A DNA stretch of 64,000 nucleotides from Longirhabdus pacifica. Its GTDB lineage: Bacteria > Bacillota > Bacilli > Paenibacillales > DSM-105158. Positions 18,032 through 27,102 of this stretch are shown piece after piece (position 1 is the first letter of the stretch; every line of letters starts with the position of its first letter). Location: contig NZ_QXJP01000009.1 in assembly GCF_004115085.1 (NCBI RefSeq), positions 84,783 through 148,782 of the forward strand, written 5' to 3'. The translations under genes and the position numbers were made by a program. The notes below the pieces were generated by a model. The model worked only from the letters and a program-made list of their open reading frames with translations. It was not told the DNA's origin and did no database searches.

Positions 18032-20056
18032 ATGAGTTGTAATAGAAAAGATGATATGAATAGATGTTCCACCGCACTCGGTCAGAATACATGTGCAAGT
18101 GGTGAAGCATCATTAGCGGAAGGAGCCAGCACCACAGCGAATGGCTTTGGTTCACATAGTGAAGGGTGCAACACCGAAGCGAATGGAAGTTGCTCCCATG
18201 TCGAAGGGGCGAATACGATAGCAACTGGCGCAAACTCTCATGCGGAAGGAGGAAGCAGCACTTCCATCGGTAGCATCTCTCATGCAGAAGGATCATTAAC
18301 CGTATCTCAAGGTCTCGCATCTCATGCGGAAGGCACAAACACGAAAGCAATCGGAACGAACTCTCATGCGGAAGGCACAAACACAACGGCACGTAGCAGT
18401 AGTGCCCATAGCGAGGGATTTGGTACAACAGTGGGATTTAACGCCTTTGCGGGGCATGCCGAAGGATTTGTTACCACAGCTAGCGGTTCTGTTTCTCATG
18501 CGGAGGGAAATAATACGACGGCAAATGGAGCCAACTCCCATGCGGAAGGAGGAAGCAGCATTTCTATAGGTAGTAACTCTCATGCAGAAGGGAATGAAAC
18601 CACAGCGAGTGGAGCCAATAGCCATGCTGAGGGCTTTGAAACCACAGCGAGTGGAGCCAATAGCCATGCTGAGGGCTTTGAAACCACAGCGAGTGGAGCA
18701 AATAGCCATGCGGAAGGTGTTGTAACTACAGCAAATGCCAGTGCATCTCACGCCGAAGGAAATGAAACAGTAGCTGGTGCAACCGCTGCTCATGCGGAAG
18801 GATGTGGTACAACTGCAAGTGGCGTTGCAAGTCATGCGGAAGGATTTCAAACCGTAGCTAGTGGACTCAATAGTCATGCGGAAGGATGTGGTACAACAGC
18901 CAGTGGTAGTGGTGCTCATGCAGAAGGATGCAATACGATGGCCATGGGAGCTGGTTCTTATGCGGGAGGTACTGGAACAAGAGCGATCGGTAATGCTGCA
19001 CATGCCGAAGGAAGTGAAACCGTAGCGGGAGGATTAGCTGCACATTCTGAGGGATCTGGAACGACAGCCAGTGGAGATTTTAGCCATGCGGAAGGATTTG
19101 CTACCCAAGCAACGGCAAATTCTAGCCATGCTGAAGGAAGTGGAACCATAGCTGGCGCAACCGCTTCCCATGCCCAAGGCATCAACACCTCTGTCGGCGC
19201 TACCCTCACTAGCGCTCACATTATGGGGAACAGTGGCACAGCAAAGCTAGAGAATTCATGGCACTTAGCCGCAGGAGTGTTTGGCGTAACTGGCAACGGC
19301 ATCGCTGCCTTTATAAGCGGTACGACGAATGGTGCAGGTCTTGGTGATGCTTGTTTTATGGGCACGGTCAGTATGAATGCAAACTGTAATACGTGTGACT
19401 TTGCTGAAATGTTCGAGAGTATCGATGGGACTTCCATTGATGTCGGTTATTTCGTGACGATTGAAGGGAACAAGATCCGTATTGCCACAAACAAAGATGA
19501 CTACATCCTAGGCATTACGAGCGCCACACCAGGCGTGCTTGGTGGGAACAGCGGACTATATTGGCAAGGGCAGTACCTTACCGATGAGTGGGGACGGCGC
19601 ATTTACGAAGATGTGCTTATACCTGATCAACGTGATGAACATGGCAACATCGTAGAGACACAAATGGTCAAAAAACAACTTGCAGTAAACCCTCAGTATG
19701 ACCCGAAACGCCCTTATAAAGGAAGAGCGGAGCGAGCCGAGTGGTCTGCTGTCGGCTTAGTCGGGCAAGTACGAGTAAGAGATGATGGAAGTTGCGAGGT
19801 CAATGGCTATTGTATGCCGAACGCAGAAGGGATAGCGACAAAATCAGAGTATGGCTATCGAGTGATAGAGCGAACAGGTGAGAAACAAGTGCTTGTCCTG
19901 CTCAATGGGGATCAATATGTACAACAACATACATTAAGACAACAAAATATGCAATTACGTAATGTTATGCTCCAATGGATGAAAAAATCAAAACAAACCA
20001 TTCATCAACTACAAGAACAAATAGCAGAATTAGATAATAAAATAAATCGTCATTGA
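18032..20056 (+). CDS. SHAEG6: YadA-head-like repeat protein with Peptidase_G2 domain (type B)
   Basis: 674 residues, about 25 repeats, type B C-terminal domain. It is the only member with an ATG start, at 18032 after AAAGGAGAGG, giving the same MSCNRKDD N-terminus. Within the core, repeats 12-14 (ETTASGANSHAEG) are near-identical 42-bp copies. A repeat block GSS-SIGS-SHAEG from the conserved head (repeat 4) has been re-used as repeat 11. It carries one YAGGTGT variant repeat. It closes the plus-strand cluster and is followed by an AT-rich gap holding TTGACA at 20097 but no good -10. Confidence 0.83.
   Translation: MSCNRKDDMNRCSTALGQNTCASGEASLAEGASTTANGFGSHSEGCNTEANGSCSHVEGANTIATGANSHAEGGSSTSIGSISHAEGSLTVSQGLASHAEGTNTKAIGTNSHAEGTNTTARSSSAHSEGFGTTVGFNAFAGHAEGFVTTASGSVSHAEGNNTTANGANSHAEGGSSISIGSNSHAEGNETTASGANSHAEGFETTASGANSHAEGFETTASGANSHAEGVVTTANASASHAEGNETVAGATAAHAEGCGTTASGVASHAEGFQTVASGLNSHAEGCGTTASGSGAHAEGCNTMAMGAGSYAGGTGTRAIGNAAHAEGSETVAGGLAAHSEGSGTTASGDFSHAEGFATQATANSSHAEGSGTIAGATASHAQGINTSVGATLTSAHIMGNSGTAKLENSWHLAAGVFGVTGNGIAAFISGTTNGAGLGDACFMGTVSMNANCNTCDFAEMFESIDGTSIDVGYFVTIEGNKIRIATNKDDYILGITSATPGVLGGNSGLYWQGQYLTDEWGRRIYEDVLIPDQRDEHGNIVETQMVKKQLAVNPQYDPKRPYKGRAERAEWSAVGLVGQVRVRDDGSCEVNGYCMPNAEGIATKSEYGYRVIERTGEKQVLVLLNGDQYVQQHTLRQQNMQLRNVMLQWMKKSKQTIHQLQEQIAELDNKINRH
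18601..18700 (+). repeat. Perfect 42-bp tandem duplication inside SHAEG6
   Basis: The segment beginning CCACAGCGAGTGGAGCC and ending GGCTTTGAAA is repeated exactly, and a third copy continues with one early change. This equals one protein repeat and looks like recent slippage or unequal crossing-over. Confidence 0.85.
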
Positions 20057-20191
20057 TATACATTTATCTCATACAAACGCTTAAAAAACAATTTCATTGA
20101 CAAATTTTAGAGCTGGATTAAATTCCTTTATATATGCTATTTTGTAGTATGTATTAAATACATTAAATATTAGCATATATAGGAGAAAACA

Positions 20192-21283
20192 GTGATAAAA
20201 GAGTGGAATCTACTACGCGTCATCGCATGTTTAAGCATTGTCTTATTGCATAGTACAACAACGACAGCTTTTTATGCAGGACATCCTGAAATACCATACT
20301 ATCAACTAGTTAGAATACTACTTTGTTATGCTACACCTACATTTATCATTTTATCTGAAATCATTTTAGCTCATCGTTATCCACAAACATTACCGCAAGG
20401 CTTTTGGCTCAAGCGTTTGAAGTGGATCTATACACCATTTCTATTTTTCGGGGTAGTAGATGCGATGATTGCATACGATAAATATGTATACACATGGGAT
20501 CAGCTACAACAAAAGTTAGCATACAATCTCTTATTTGGACATTTTGAAGGATATTTTGTGCTTATTATGTTTCAATTTTATGTATTACACTATGTGGTTA
20601 CGAAATACAAAATGTCAATGAAAGTGTTACTTCCGATTAGCTTCGTGCTCATGATGGTCTATCAATATGTGTATCATTACGCTCAAATTCCATTCATCTT
20701 AGAAAATAAAGCATTTTTCAAAATGCCGTTTATAGCTTGGTTCGGTTACTTTAGTATTGCTTTTCTCATGGGGAAACACTATCCTATTCTCTCGCAAAAG
20801 CTATTAAAATGGAGATGGCTGACTCTTATAGCCGTTCTTCTCTCTGTGGGAATCATATATTTGTCCTATGTAGCTGGTGACGTCGCAGTGCGTTCTCTTC
20901 GTCCAGATATTTTTCCGCTGGCATTATCTGTGAGTCTTGCTGTCATCGCATGGGGACAGCGCTTGCCTAACTACAACATCGTTAAGCTAATCAGTAACTA
21001 TGCTTTTGGTATTTACTTGATCCATTGGCCAGTGCAGCGATACCTTGCAGCATATACGACACAATGGTTCCCTTATCCCATGATGCAAGTGATAGGGTTG
21101 TTTTTTATTAGTTTCATCTTTTCTATGGTAATCATTTATCTATTGTCTCGTCTTCCTTGGGGAGTCGGATCATTTTTAATAGGGCAAGTGAAAAGAGATA
21201 AGCATAGTAGACATCTAAACAACAATAGGAGATGTATAGGCAATAATAGAAACAGACAAAAACAAGTTGAACTATCCGAATGA
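20192..21283 (+). CDS. Acyltransferase 3 family membrane protein
   Basis: A 363-residue integral membrane protein with about ten hydrophobic segments, typical of the acyltransferase-3 family that transfers acyl groups to carbohydrates or lipids of the cell envelope. Family marks are the first-helix motif WNLLRVIACLSIVLLH with its conserved Arg and His, and ISNYAFGIYLIHWPVQ near residue 275. The C-terminus is a basic, Asn-rich cytoplasmic tail. It starts with GTG after AGGAG at correct spacing. It lies directly after the SHAEG cluster on the same strand. Modification of surface glycans would fit that setting, but nothing proves a link. Confidence 0.82.
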   Translation: MIKEWNLLRVIACLSIVLLHSTTTTAFYAGHPEIPYYQLVRILLCYATPTFIILSEIILAHRYPQTLPQGFWLKRLKWIYTPFLFFGVVDAMIAYDKYVYTWDQLQQKLAYNLLFGHFEGYFVLIMFQFYVLHYVVTKYKMSMKVLLPISFVLMMVYQYVYHYAQIPFILENKAFFKMPFIAWFGYFSIAFLMGKHYPILSQKLLKWRWLTLIAVLLSVGIIYLSYVAGDVAVRSLRPDIFPLALSVSLAVIAWGQRLPNYNIVKLISNYAFGIYLIHWPVQRYLAAYTTQWFPYPMMQVIGLFFISFIFSMVIIYLLSRLPWGVGSFLIGQVKRDKHSRHLNNNRRCIGNNRNRQKQVELSE

Positions 21284-21361
21284 GAGGTATTCAAGTAAAG
21301 GTGTAAATTCAAAGTTAGCGTGTGATACAACGTACACTTACGAGATTAATGAAGTAGCAGT

Positions 21362-21398
21362 AGCTGGCGAATGATTTACAATTGTCAGCTCTTTTTTG
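21362..21398 (+). terminator. Terminator after acyltransferase gene
   Basis: AGCTG and CAGCT arms with flanking mismatches around a loop of about 17 bases, then CTTTTTTG. Moderate quality. Confidence 0.5.
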
Positions 21399-21462
21399 TT
21401 TTGCATGCTGTTCATCATTAGACTATACGGTAGATTATTGTTTATACTGAAAGGAGGAAAGG

Positions 21463-21474
21463 ATGTGCTCATAA
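21463..21474 (+). other. Possible three-codon upstream reading frame
   Basis: AAGGAGG at 21451-21457 is ideally spaced for ATG TGC TCA TAA at 21463-21474, whereas the long gene downstream starts at 21476, about 18 bases from that site. The stop of the mini-frame is one base before the gene's ATG, so ribosomes finishing it could restart there. Confidence 0.3.
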
Positions 21475-21475
21475 G

Positions 21476-23548
21476 ATGACACATAGACAACCGAACCTTT
21501 TATTGAAAGAAAAATCACCTTATTTACTTCAGCATGCTTACAACCCAATCCAGTGGTATCCATGGGGAGAAGCAGCGTTTCAAAAAGCAAAACAAGAAAA
21601 TAAACCTGTTTTCGTATCTATAGGGTATAGCACTTGCCATTGGTGTCACGTCATGGAAAAAGAATCATTCGAAGACGAAGAGGTAGCAGCCATATTAAAT
21701 GAGAATTTTATATCCATCAAAGTAGACAGGGAAGAACGTCCGGATGTGGATCACTTGTATATGGCGGTATGTCAAGCCTTAACAGGACAAGGGGGATGGC
21801 CACTGACGGTCATATTAACGCCACAGCAACAGCCATTTTTCGCTGGTACGTATTTTCCCAAACAACGTAAATACAATCGGAATGGGTTGCTTGAAATCTT
21901 ACCGCAAATTATACATAAATGGAATGAAGAACCGCAGCGTGTCATAAACTCAGCGGAACAAATTACGGAACAAATCTCTAGTCGGCATTTAGGTCAGAAG
22001 CAGTCAAAGGAAGATACTATCAACAGTGCCATCCTGCATGAAGCGTTCAAACGTTATGCAGAATATTTCGAACCTACTTACGGTGGGTTTGGTAGCGCGC
22101 CAAAGTTTCCAACTTCCCATAACTTGTCCTATTTACTGCGCTATTATCATAAGACGAAAAATGAGAAAGCACTACACATGGTAGAAACAACATTGGATGC
22201 CATGTATCGCGGTGGCATGTACGATCACATTGGATTTGGTTTTGCTCGGTACGCCACGGATGAGAAATGGCTCGTACCACACTTTGAGAAGATGCTTTAC
22301 GATAACGCCTTGCTTGCAATCACGTATTTGGAAGCATATCAAATCACGGGAAAACAGCAATATGCGACTATAGCGGAGCAAATTTTCACGTATGTACTGC
22401 GAGACATGACCGATGAACAGGGTGGATTTTACTGTGCGGAAGATGCAGACTCGGAAGGCGAAGAAGGGAAGTTTTACGTTTGGACACCGGAAGAGATCAA
22501 GCAAGTCATTGGGGAGCAAGATGGCGCGTGGTTTTGTCAGCTCTATGATATTACAGAGGAAGGAAACTTTGAAGGCAAAAGCATTCCTAATTTATTGCAT
22601 CATACGTGGTCTGAGTTTGCTTCCGCAGAAGGAACTACGGTAGAAAACATACAACAAAGAGCAGAGCAGATGAGAGAAGCACTGTTCCATGCTCGTGAAG
22701 CTCGTATACATCCGCACAAAGACGATAAAATGTTAACGTCTTGGAATGCGCTCATGATCACAGCGTTAGCGAAAGGGGCACAAGTGCTAGGCCACTCCCA
22801 ATACATTACTGCAGCGGAAAAGGCCGTGAAGTTTATCCAGCAGCATTTAATGGACGAAGAGGGCAGGCTGCTGGCTAGATATAGAGATGGAGAAGCGGCA
22901 TTCAAAGGATATGTTGATGACTATGCCTTTTTGATATGGAGTTTAACGACGTTGTATGAAGTTACATTTAACCCACAATATATGGAACTGGCGATTCAAT
23001 TACAGGAAAAGCAAAATGAATTATTTTGGGACGAACAGCAAGGGGGATATTATTTCTACGGTAATGACAGTGAACAGTTGTTGCTTCGACTGAAAGAAAT
23101 TTATGATGGGGCCATGCCATCAGGGAATGGGATATCTACGTATAATTTAGCTAGATTGGCCAAATGGACCATGCGAGAAGATTGGAACGACATGGTAGAG
23201 CAGCAGTTGCTATCTTTTCAAGAAGCGGTAAGTAAATACCCTATGGGTTATGCGTTATATGTAACGGGATTAGACTTCTATTTACATGGGAATGAGCAGC
23301 TCGTGATAGCAGGCGACATCAAGGGAACAGACATGAGCAAGGTGCAAGCCGCATACAAACCGAATACGATCATGGCACATGCGCCAAATGAAGAGAGAGA
23401 GCAGTGGGAAAAGCTAATTCCTATTGTTGCAGATAAACAAAGTATCCATGAAATGACGACGTATTACGTATGTGAAGATTTTAGCTGCCAAGCACCAACG
23501 ACATCGTTAGAATATGTTTTAACAAAACACCATAAAGAAACAACATAA
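21476..23548 (+). CDS. YyaL-like protein: thioredoxin-like domain plus alpha/alpha barrel
   Basis: A 690-residue protein of the DUF255/spermatogenesis-associated-20 family. The N-terminal 160 residues are a thioredoxin-like domain with a CHWCHVM motif near residue 54 and [11 protein letters not shown]. The rest resembles a six-hairpin glycosidase-like barrel (for example [44 protein letters not shown]). The enzymatic role is not established for the family. The ATG at 21476 is distant from the Shine-Dalgarno sequence (see the mini-frame at 21463). It is followed 32 bases later by the DUF309 gene, so the two are probably cotranscribed. Confidence 0.88.
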   Translation: MTHRQPNLLLKEKSPYLLQHAYNPIQWYPWGEAAFQKAKQENKPVFVSIGYSTCHWCHVMEKESFEDEEVAAILNENFISIKVDREERPDVDHLYMAVCQALTGQGGWPLTVILTPQQQPFFAGTYFPKQRKYNRNGLLEILPQIIHKWNEEPQRVINSAEQITEQISSRHLGQKQSKEDTINSAILHEAFKRYAEYFEPTYGGFGSAPKFPTSHNLSYLLRYYHKTKNEKALHMVETTLDAMYRGGMYDHIGFGFARYATDEKWLVPHFEKMLYDNALLAITYLEAYQITGKQQYATIAEQIFTYVLRDMTDEQGGFYCAEDADSEGEEGKFYVWTPEEIKQVIGEQDGAWFCQLYDITEEGNFEGKSIPNLLHHTWSEFASAEGTTVENIQQRAEQMREALFHAREARIHPHKDDKMLTSWNALMITALAKGAQVLGHSQYITAAEKAVKFIQQHLMDEEGRLLARYRDGEAAFKGYVDDYAFLIWSLTTLYEVTFNPQYMELAIQLQEKQNELFWDEQQGGYYFYGNDSEQLLLRLKEIYDGAMPSGNGISTYNLARLAKWTMREDWNDMVEQQLLSFQEAVSKYPMGYALYVTGLDFYLHGNEQLVIAGDIKGTDMSKVQAAYKPNTIMAHAPNEEREQWEKLIPIVADKQSIHEMTTYYVCEDFSCQAPTTSLEYVLTKHHKETT

Positions 23549-23580
23549 CATAAACAACATGACAAGGGGAGGGGAAACAA

Positions 23581-24135
23581 GTGAGTAGAATGAAACATTA
23601 TCCAGAGGCGTATATGGAATACTTAGTGTATTTCCACAGTAACCGTGATTATTTTGAATGTCACGAAGTGCTAGAAGAATATTGGAAAGAACAACCTCAA
23701 GATCCATTTAGGCAAACGTGGGTCAGTCTCATACAACTTGCGGTATCGCTCTATCATCAGCGAAGACATAATGTAGCGGGAGCAGTGAAAATGATGGAAG
23801 GAGCGATCGCTCGATGTGATACACAGCATTTGAATGAGTTAGGAGTAGACGGGGAACAACTGCGACAGCAGATGGTGGAACGGTTGCAGCAACTGCATGA
23901 ATTGCAAGAAGGCAAGGCAGACCTAGTCTATAGCGATATGAACTTCCCTTTCACAGACGAATCGTTGCTGCATCAATGTATGAAGCAGAGTGATGCACGC
24001 CAATGGATTTGGGGGAGCGACAGTGAGATACACGACGAACAGCTTATCCATAAACATACGTTGCGGGACCGATCGGAAGTGATCCAAGAAAGAGCAGAAC
24101 AATTAGAGCGAAAACGATCTTCATCTTCACCGTAA
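23581..24135 (+). CDS. DUF309 family protein
   Basis: 184 residues, all-helical. The DUF309 signature lies in the first 80 residues: YFHSNRDYFECHEVLEEYWKE, followed by LIQLAVSLYHQRRHNVAGAVKM. The function of the family is unknown. The C-terminal 70 residues are charged and less conserved-looking. It starts with GTG after a purine-rich AGGGGAGGGG; an ATG at codon 4 is less well spaced. It is probably in one transcript with the YyaL-like gene and ends at the hairpin at 24178. Confidence 0.82.
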   Translation: MSRMKHYPEAYMEYLVYFHSNRDYFECHEVLEEYWKEQPQDPFRQTWVSLIQLAVSLYHQRRHNVAGAVKMMEGAIARCDTQHLNELGVDGEQLRQQMVERLQQLHELQEGKADLVYSDMNFPFTDESLLHQCMKQSDARQWIWGSDSEIHDEQLIHKHTLRDRSEVIQERAEQLERKRSSSSP

Positions 24136-24177
24136 CGTACGTTACACTTACACATTATTTTTCCTTGAAAACAAAAG

Positions 24178-24220
24178 AAAGGCAATGCATGCAGTGGTTT
24201 ACTTCTGCATACATTGCCTT
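24178..24220. terminator. Hairpin between convergent DUF309 and carbonic anhydrase genes
   Basis: AAGGCAATGCATGCAG pairs with CTGCATACATTGCCTT with one mismatch, loop about 10 bases. AAA on the left and TT on the right make it usable from both sides. Confidence 0.65.
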
Positions 24221-24293
24221 GTTTGTTGTGCAAGTTGTGCACATACATAGTGCATACATGATGTATATGGTCAACATGATAAAGATCTAAATA

Positions 24294-24866
24294 TTACTGC
24301 TTCAAATCTTTGTATCCGTCTACTACACGTTCTAATTTTCCAGTCGCAGGATCAATAATGAGCCCGTGAACAGGAATGCCAGCTGCAAGTAACGGATGAT
24401 TGCGGATTACACTTACACTGCGTTTAACCCCTTCTTGTACAGAGTCAAATCCAGTGAGAAACGTATCGAGATCAATGCCGGCATGTCCTAATTGTGTAAT
24501 GACTTCTTCTGCTATGCCAGACTCTTTCATCTTATCTATAATCGCGCTAGGGCTAATGCCCGTCATGCCGCAATCATGATGGCCAATGACGCATACTTCC
24601 TCCGCTTTTAAAGCATAAATCGCAACGAGAATACTACGCATGGTGTTTTCAAACGGTTCCGTCACAATCGCACCCGCGTTTCGTACCATTTTCACATCCC
24701 CATTTTTCAGATTCATCGCCTTGGGTAGTAGCTCTAATAGACGAGCATCCATACAAGTTAAAATCACCATTTTTTTATCTGGGAATTTAGAAGTTTCAAA
24801 CTCCTCATACTGTTTGTTTTCTACAAAAGTTTCGTTAAAGGTCAATATGTTATCTATTGTGTTCAT
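24294..24866 (-). CDS. Beta-class carbonic anhydrase
   Basis: A 190-residue zinc enzyme that interconverts carbon dioxide and bicarbonate. Zinc ligands are visible: Cys and the Asp/Arg dyad in TCMDARLLE (about residue 38), and HHDCGM (about 95) supplying His and Cys. The short length and the EEVCVIGHHDCGMTG context match the small Bacillus YtiB-like class. Start at the ATG at 24866, preceded by AAAGGAAG; the frame stays open further upstream but runs into repeat copy C and has no ribosome site. Confidence 0.92.
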   Translation of the reverse strand: MNTIDNILTFNETFVENKQYEEFETSKFPDKKMVILTCMDARLLELLPKAMNLKNGDVKMVRNAGAIVTEPFENTMRSILVAIYALKAEEVCVIGHHDCGMTGISPSAIIDKMKESGIAEEVITQLGHAGIDLDTFLTGFDSVQEGVKRSVSVIRNHPLLAAGIPVHGLIIDPATGKLERVVDGYKDLKQ

Positions 24867-24881
24867 CGTAATCTTCCTTTC

Positions 24882-25047
24882 TATATAAGTTGAATGAACT
24901 TGTTTATACAACTTATTACCCCTAAACATAAGATGGAGAAATCTCAATATCATAACCTTTACGCCTGGCACCTGAGGCGTAAACTTATATTTCATAATTT
25001 CTCATCTAATAAGTTGAATGAACTTGTTATACCAACTTATTACCACT
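24882..25047 (+). repeat. Multi-hairpin intergenic repeat, copy C
   Basis: The best preserved copy. TATAAGTTGAATGAACTTGT pairs with ACAACTTATTA; AAGATGGAGAAATC follows; the hairpin TTTACGCCT / AGGCGTAAA is perfect; TTTCTCATCT closes the outer inverted repeat. A second, partial arm (AATAAGTTGAATGAACTTG, ACCAACTTATTACC) is added at 25008-25047. It lies between two minus-strand genes. Confidence 0.7.
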
Positions 25048-25363
25048 ATTTATATTGAACGGGCATATCGTGATGATACGTTTGTTGTTTGCTTTTTAAC
25101 TGAAATGCATGTTTACCTTCATCATAATCAATAGTTAGCGAATCTTCAAAGAAAACAGCGTGCCTTTTTTCATAGAGAATCGGCAATGCACTTCCCCTTG
25201 CCAAAACATCGCCACCGTCTGCCTCATCGACAAGCCATAAAGCAGGGACTCCACTCATGACACAGCCACAGCCTTCATGGTCAAAGGCTAATTTTATTAT
25301 TTTGTTGTCATAAGTGCGTAATTTTCGCTCAGCGCTATCCGTCATATGGATCGTTATCTCCAC
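25046..25363 (-). CDS. HesB/YqkB-like iron-sulfur cluster assembly domain protein
   Basis: A 105-residue protein of the Fe-S biosynthesis (HesB-like) fold, close to the YqkB group. The segment KLAFDHEGCGCVMSGVPALW near residues 24-43 carries the conserved Cys-Gly-Cys. It lacks the C-terminal CxC cluster ligands of canonical A-type carriers, so a role as a true cluster carrier is doubtful. It starts with GTG at 25363 after AAAGGAGAG at somewhat long spacing; an ATG at codon 7 is possible. It is separated from the carbonic anhydrase by repeat copy C. Confidence 0.8.
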   Translation of the reverse strand: MEITIHMTDSAERKLRTYDNKIIKLAFDHEGCGCVMSGVPALWLVDEADGGDVLARGSALPILYEKRHAVFFEDSLTIDYDEGKHAFQLKSKQQTYHHDMPVQYK

Positions 25364-25542
25364 TTGTACGTATACTCTCCTTTTTATTTTTCTTTAAATC
25401 TTACCATATTCCCATCAACATAATGTGATTTATTTTTTACTCTATTTATGATACAACTATATAGAATACATATCAAATTCGGACATGTCACATCAATGTC
25501 CATTCATGGTATAGGTTTAAAACATATAAGGGGGAATTGAGG

Positions 25543-27045
25543 ATGCACGAAGCGATGATTTCATTGCGTGAGTTAGATAAAAAGATTGGACACTATGCAG
25601 AAGCGATAAGTTTATTAAACTGGGACTTGAGAACGAAAGCACCGAAAAGATCAGTAGAAAACAGAGCTGGAACGATGGGACTACTATCTGCTGAAATGTT
25701 TCAAACTTCCACTTCGGATGAAATGGGAGAGTTGCTTGCAAAGTTAAGTGAACCAGCTGTGTTTGATCAACTACCGCTTGTGGATCAAAAATTAGTAAAG
25801 AACAGAAAAAAAGAGTACGAGCTAAACACAAAAATTCCTCCAGCAATGTATAAAGAGTTTGTGGAATTAACGACAAAAGCGCAATCTGTTTGGGAAGAAG
25901 CTAGACATCAAAATGACTTCACGTTATTTCAGCCATATTTAGAAAAAATAGTGGAGATAAATCGAAAAAAAGCAGACTTGTACGGTTACGAAGATCATCC
26001 GTATGATGCGCTAGTAAATACATATGAAACTGGAATGAATGTAGCTACTTTAGATACAGTGTTTAACGAAGTGAAAGAAGGCATCATCCCGCTATTGGAA
26101 AAAGTAAAGGCAAGTAAACAACCAGATACTGCATTTTTAAAGCAAGATATGGATATCGATAAACAAAGACAGTTTGGAGAGTTTATCGCGAAAGAGATGG
26201 GGTACGATTTCAACAGTGGTCGTATCGATGAGACGGCACATCCGTTTATGACACAAATTAATAATGGAGATGTCCGTATTACGACGCATTATAAAGAGAA
26301 CAATGTGATGTTTGCTTTAGGTGGCACGATGCACGAAACAGGACATGCCCTTTACGAGCAAAATATAGCGGAGGAATTAGGTGGCACATCGCTATACTCA
26401 GGAACTTCCCTCGGTATACATGAATCGCAATCTCGTTTTTGGGAAAATCAAATCGGATTCAGCTATGAGTTCTGGGAAAAATATTACGATGCATTCAAAG
26501 AAACATTCCCAGGAAAATTAGATGACGTATCGTTGCAAGATTTTTATGCGGCAATCAATCAAGCGGAACCGAATTTTATTCGTATTGAGTCCGATGAATT
26601 AACGTACAACTTACACATTATTATTCGCTACGAATTAGAAAAAGCGTTAATTACAAAAGAACTAGAAGTCAAAGATTTACCACAGGCTTGGAACGATAAG
26701 TATGAGCAATATTTGGGCATTATACCAAGTAGCGATAGTATAGGTGTGCTGCAAGATGTACACTGGTCTATGGGCGCGATTGGATACTTCCCAACGTATG
26801 CATTAGGTAACTTATATGCAGCACAAATGACGGAAACGATGAAAAAACAAATGCCACAGTACAGTGACCTTATTCGCAAAGGTGACCTTGCTCCGATCAA
26901 GCAGTGGATGACAGAAAACGTATATCGTCACGGTTCCATGTATGAACCGAATGAATTGATTCAACAAATTACAGATGAGCCTTTGAATGCTTCCTATTTC
27001 GTGAACTATGTAAAAGAAAAATTCGGTTCCCTGTATTCCTTATAA
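25543..27045 (+). CDS. M32 family metallocarboxypeptidase, first of a tandem pair
   Basis: About 500 residues, almost entirely helical, of the Taq/YpwA carboxypeptidase family, which removes residues one at a time from peptide C-termini. The zinc site is MHETGHALYE (HExxH at about residue 265), with the third ligand Glu in HESQSRFWEN about 30 residues later. Start: AAGGGGG before ATG 25543 (a TTG two codons earlier is less well placed). A closely related gene follows 57 bases downstream with its own strong ribosome site, indicating tandem duplication and likely cotranscription. Confidence 0.92.
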   Translation: MHEAMISLRELDKKIGHYAEAISLLNWDLRTKAPKRSVENRAGTMGLLSAEMFQTSTSDEMGELLAKLSEPAVFDQLPLVDQKLVKNRKKEYELNTKIPPAMYKEFVELTTKAQSVWEEARHQNDFTLFQPYLEKIVEINRKKADLYGYEDHPYDALVNTYETGMNVATLDTVFNEVKEGIIPLLEKVKASKQPDTAFLKQDMDIDKQRQFGEFIAKEMGYDFNSGRIDETAHPFMTQINNGDVRITTHYKENNVMFALGGTMHETGHALYEQNIAEELGGTSLYSGTSLGIHESQSRFWENQIGFSYEFWEKYYDAFKETFPGKLDDVSLQDFYAAINQAEPNFIRIESDELTYNLHIIIRYELEKALITKELEVKDLPQAWNDKYEQYLGIIPSSDSIGVLQDVHWSMGAIGYFPTYALGNLYAAQMTETMKKQMPQYSDLIRKGDLAPIKQWMTENVYRHGSMYEPNELIQQITDEPLNASYFVNYVKEKFGSLYSL

Positions 27046-27102
27046 GAGCGTTATAAGAAAAGATCAAAGCTATATTTTTACTATAAGTAGGAGGAAATAC
27101 AA

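Noticed and set aside
5271..20056. Prophage interpretation of the SHAEG cluster
   Set aside because: No terminase, capsid, portal, tail, holin, lysin, integrase or attachment-site repeat is visible around either cluster, and flanking genes are chromosomal housekeeping genes.
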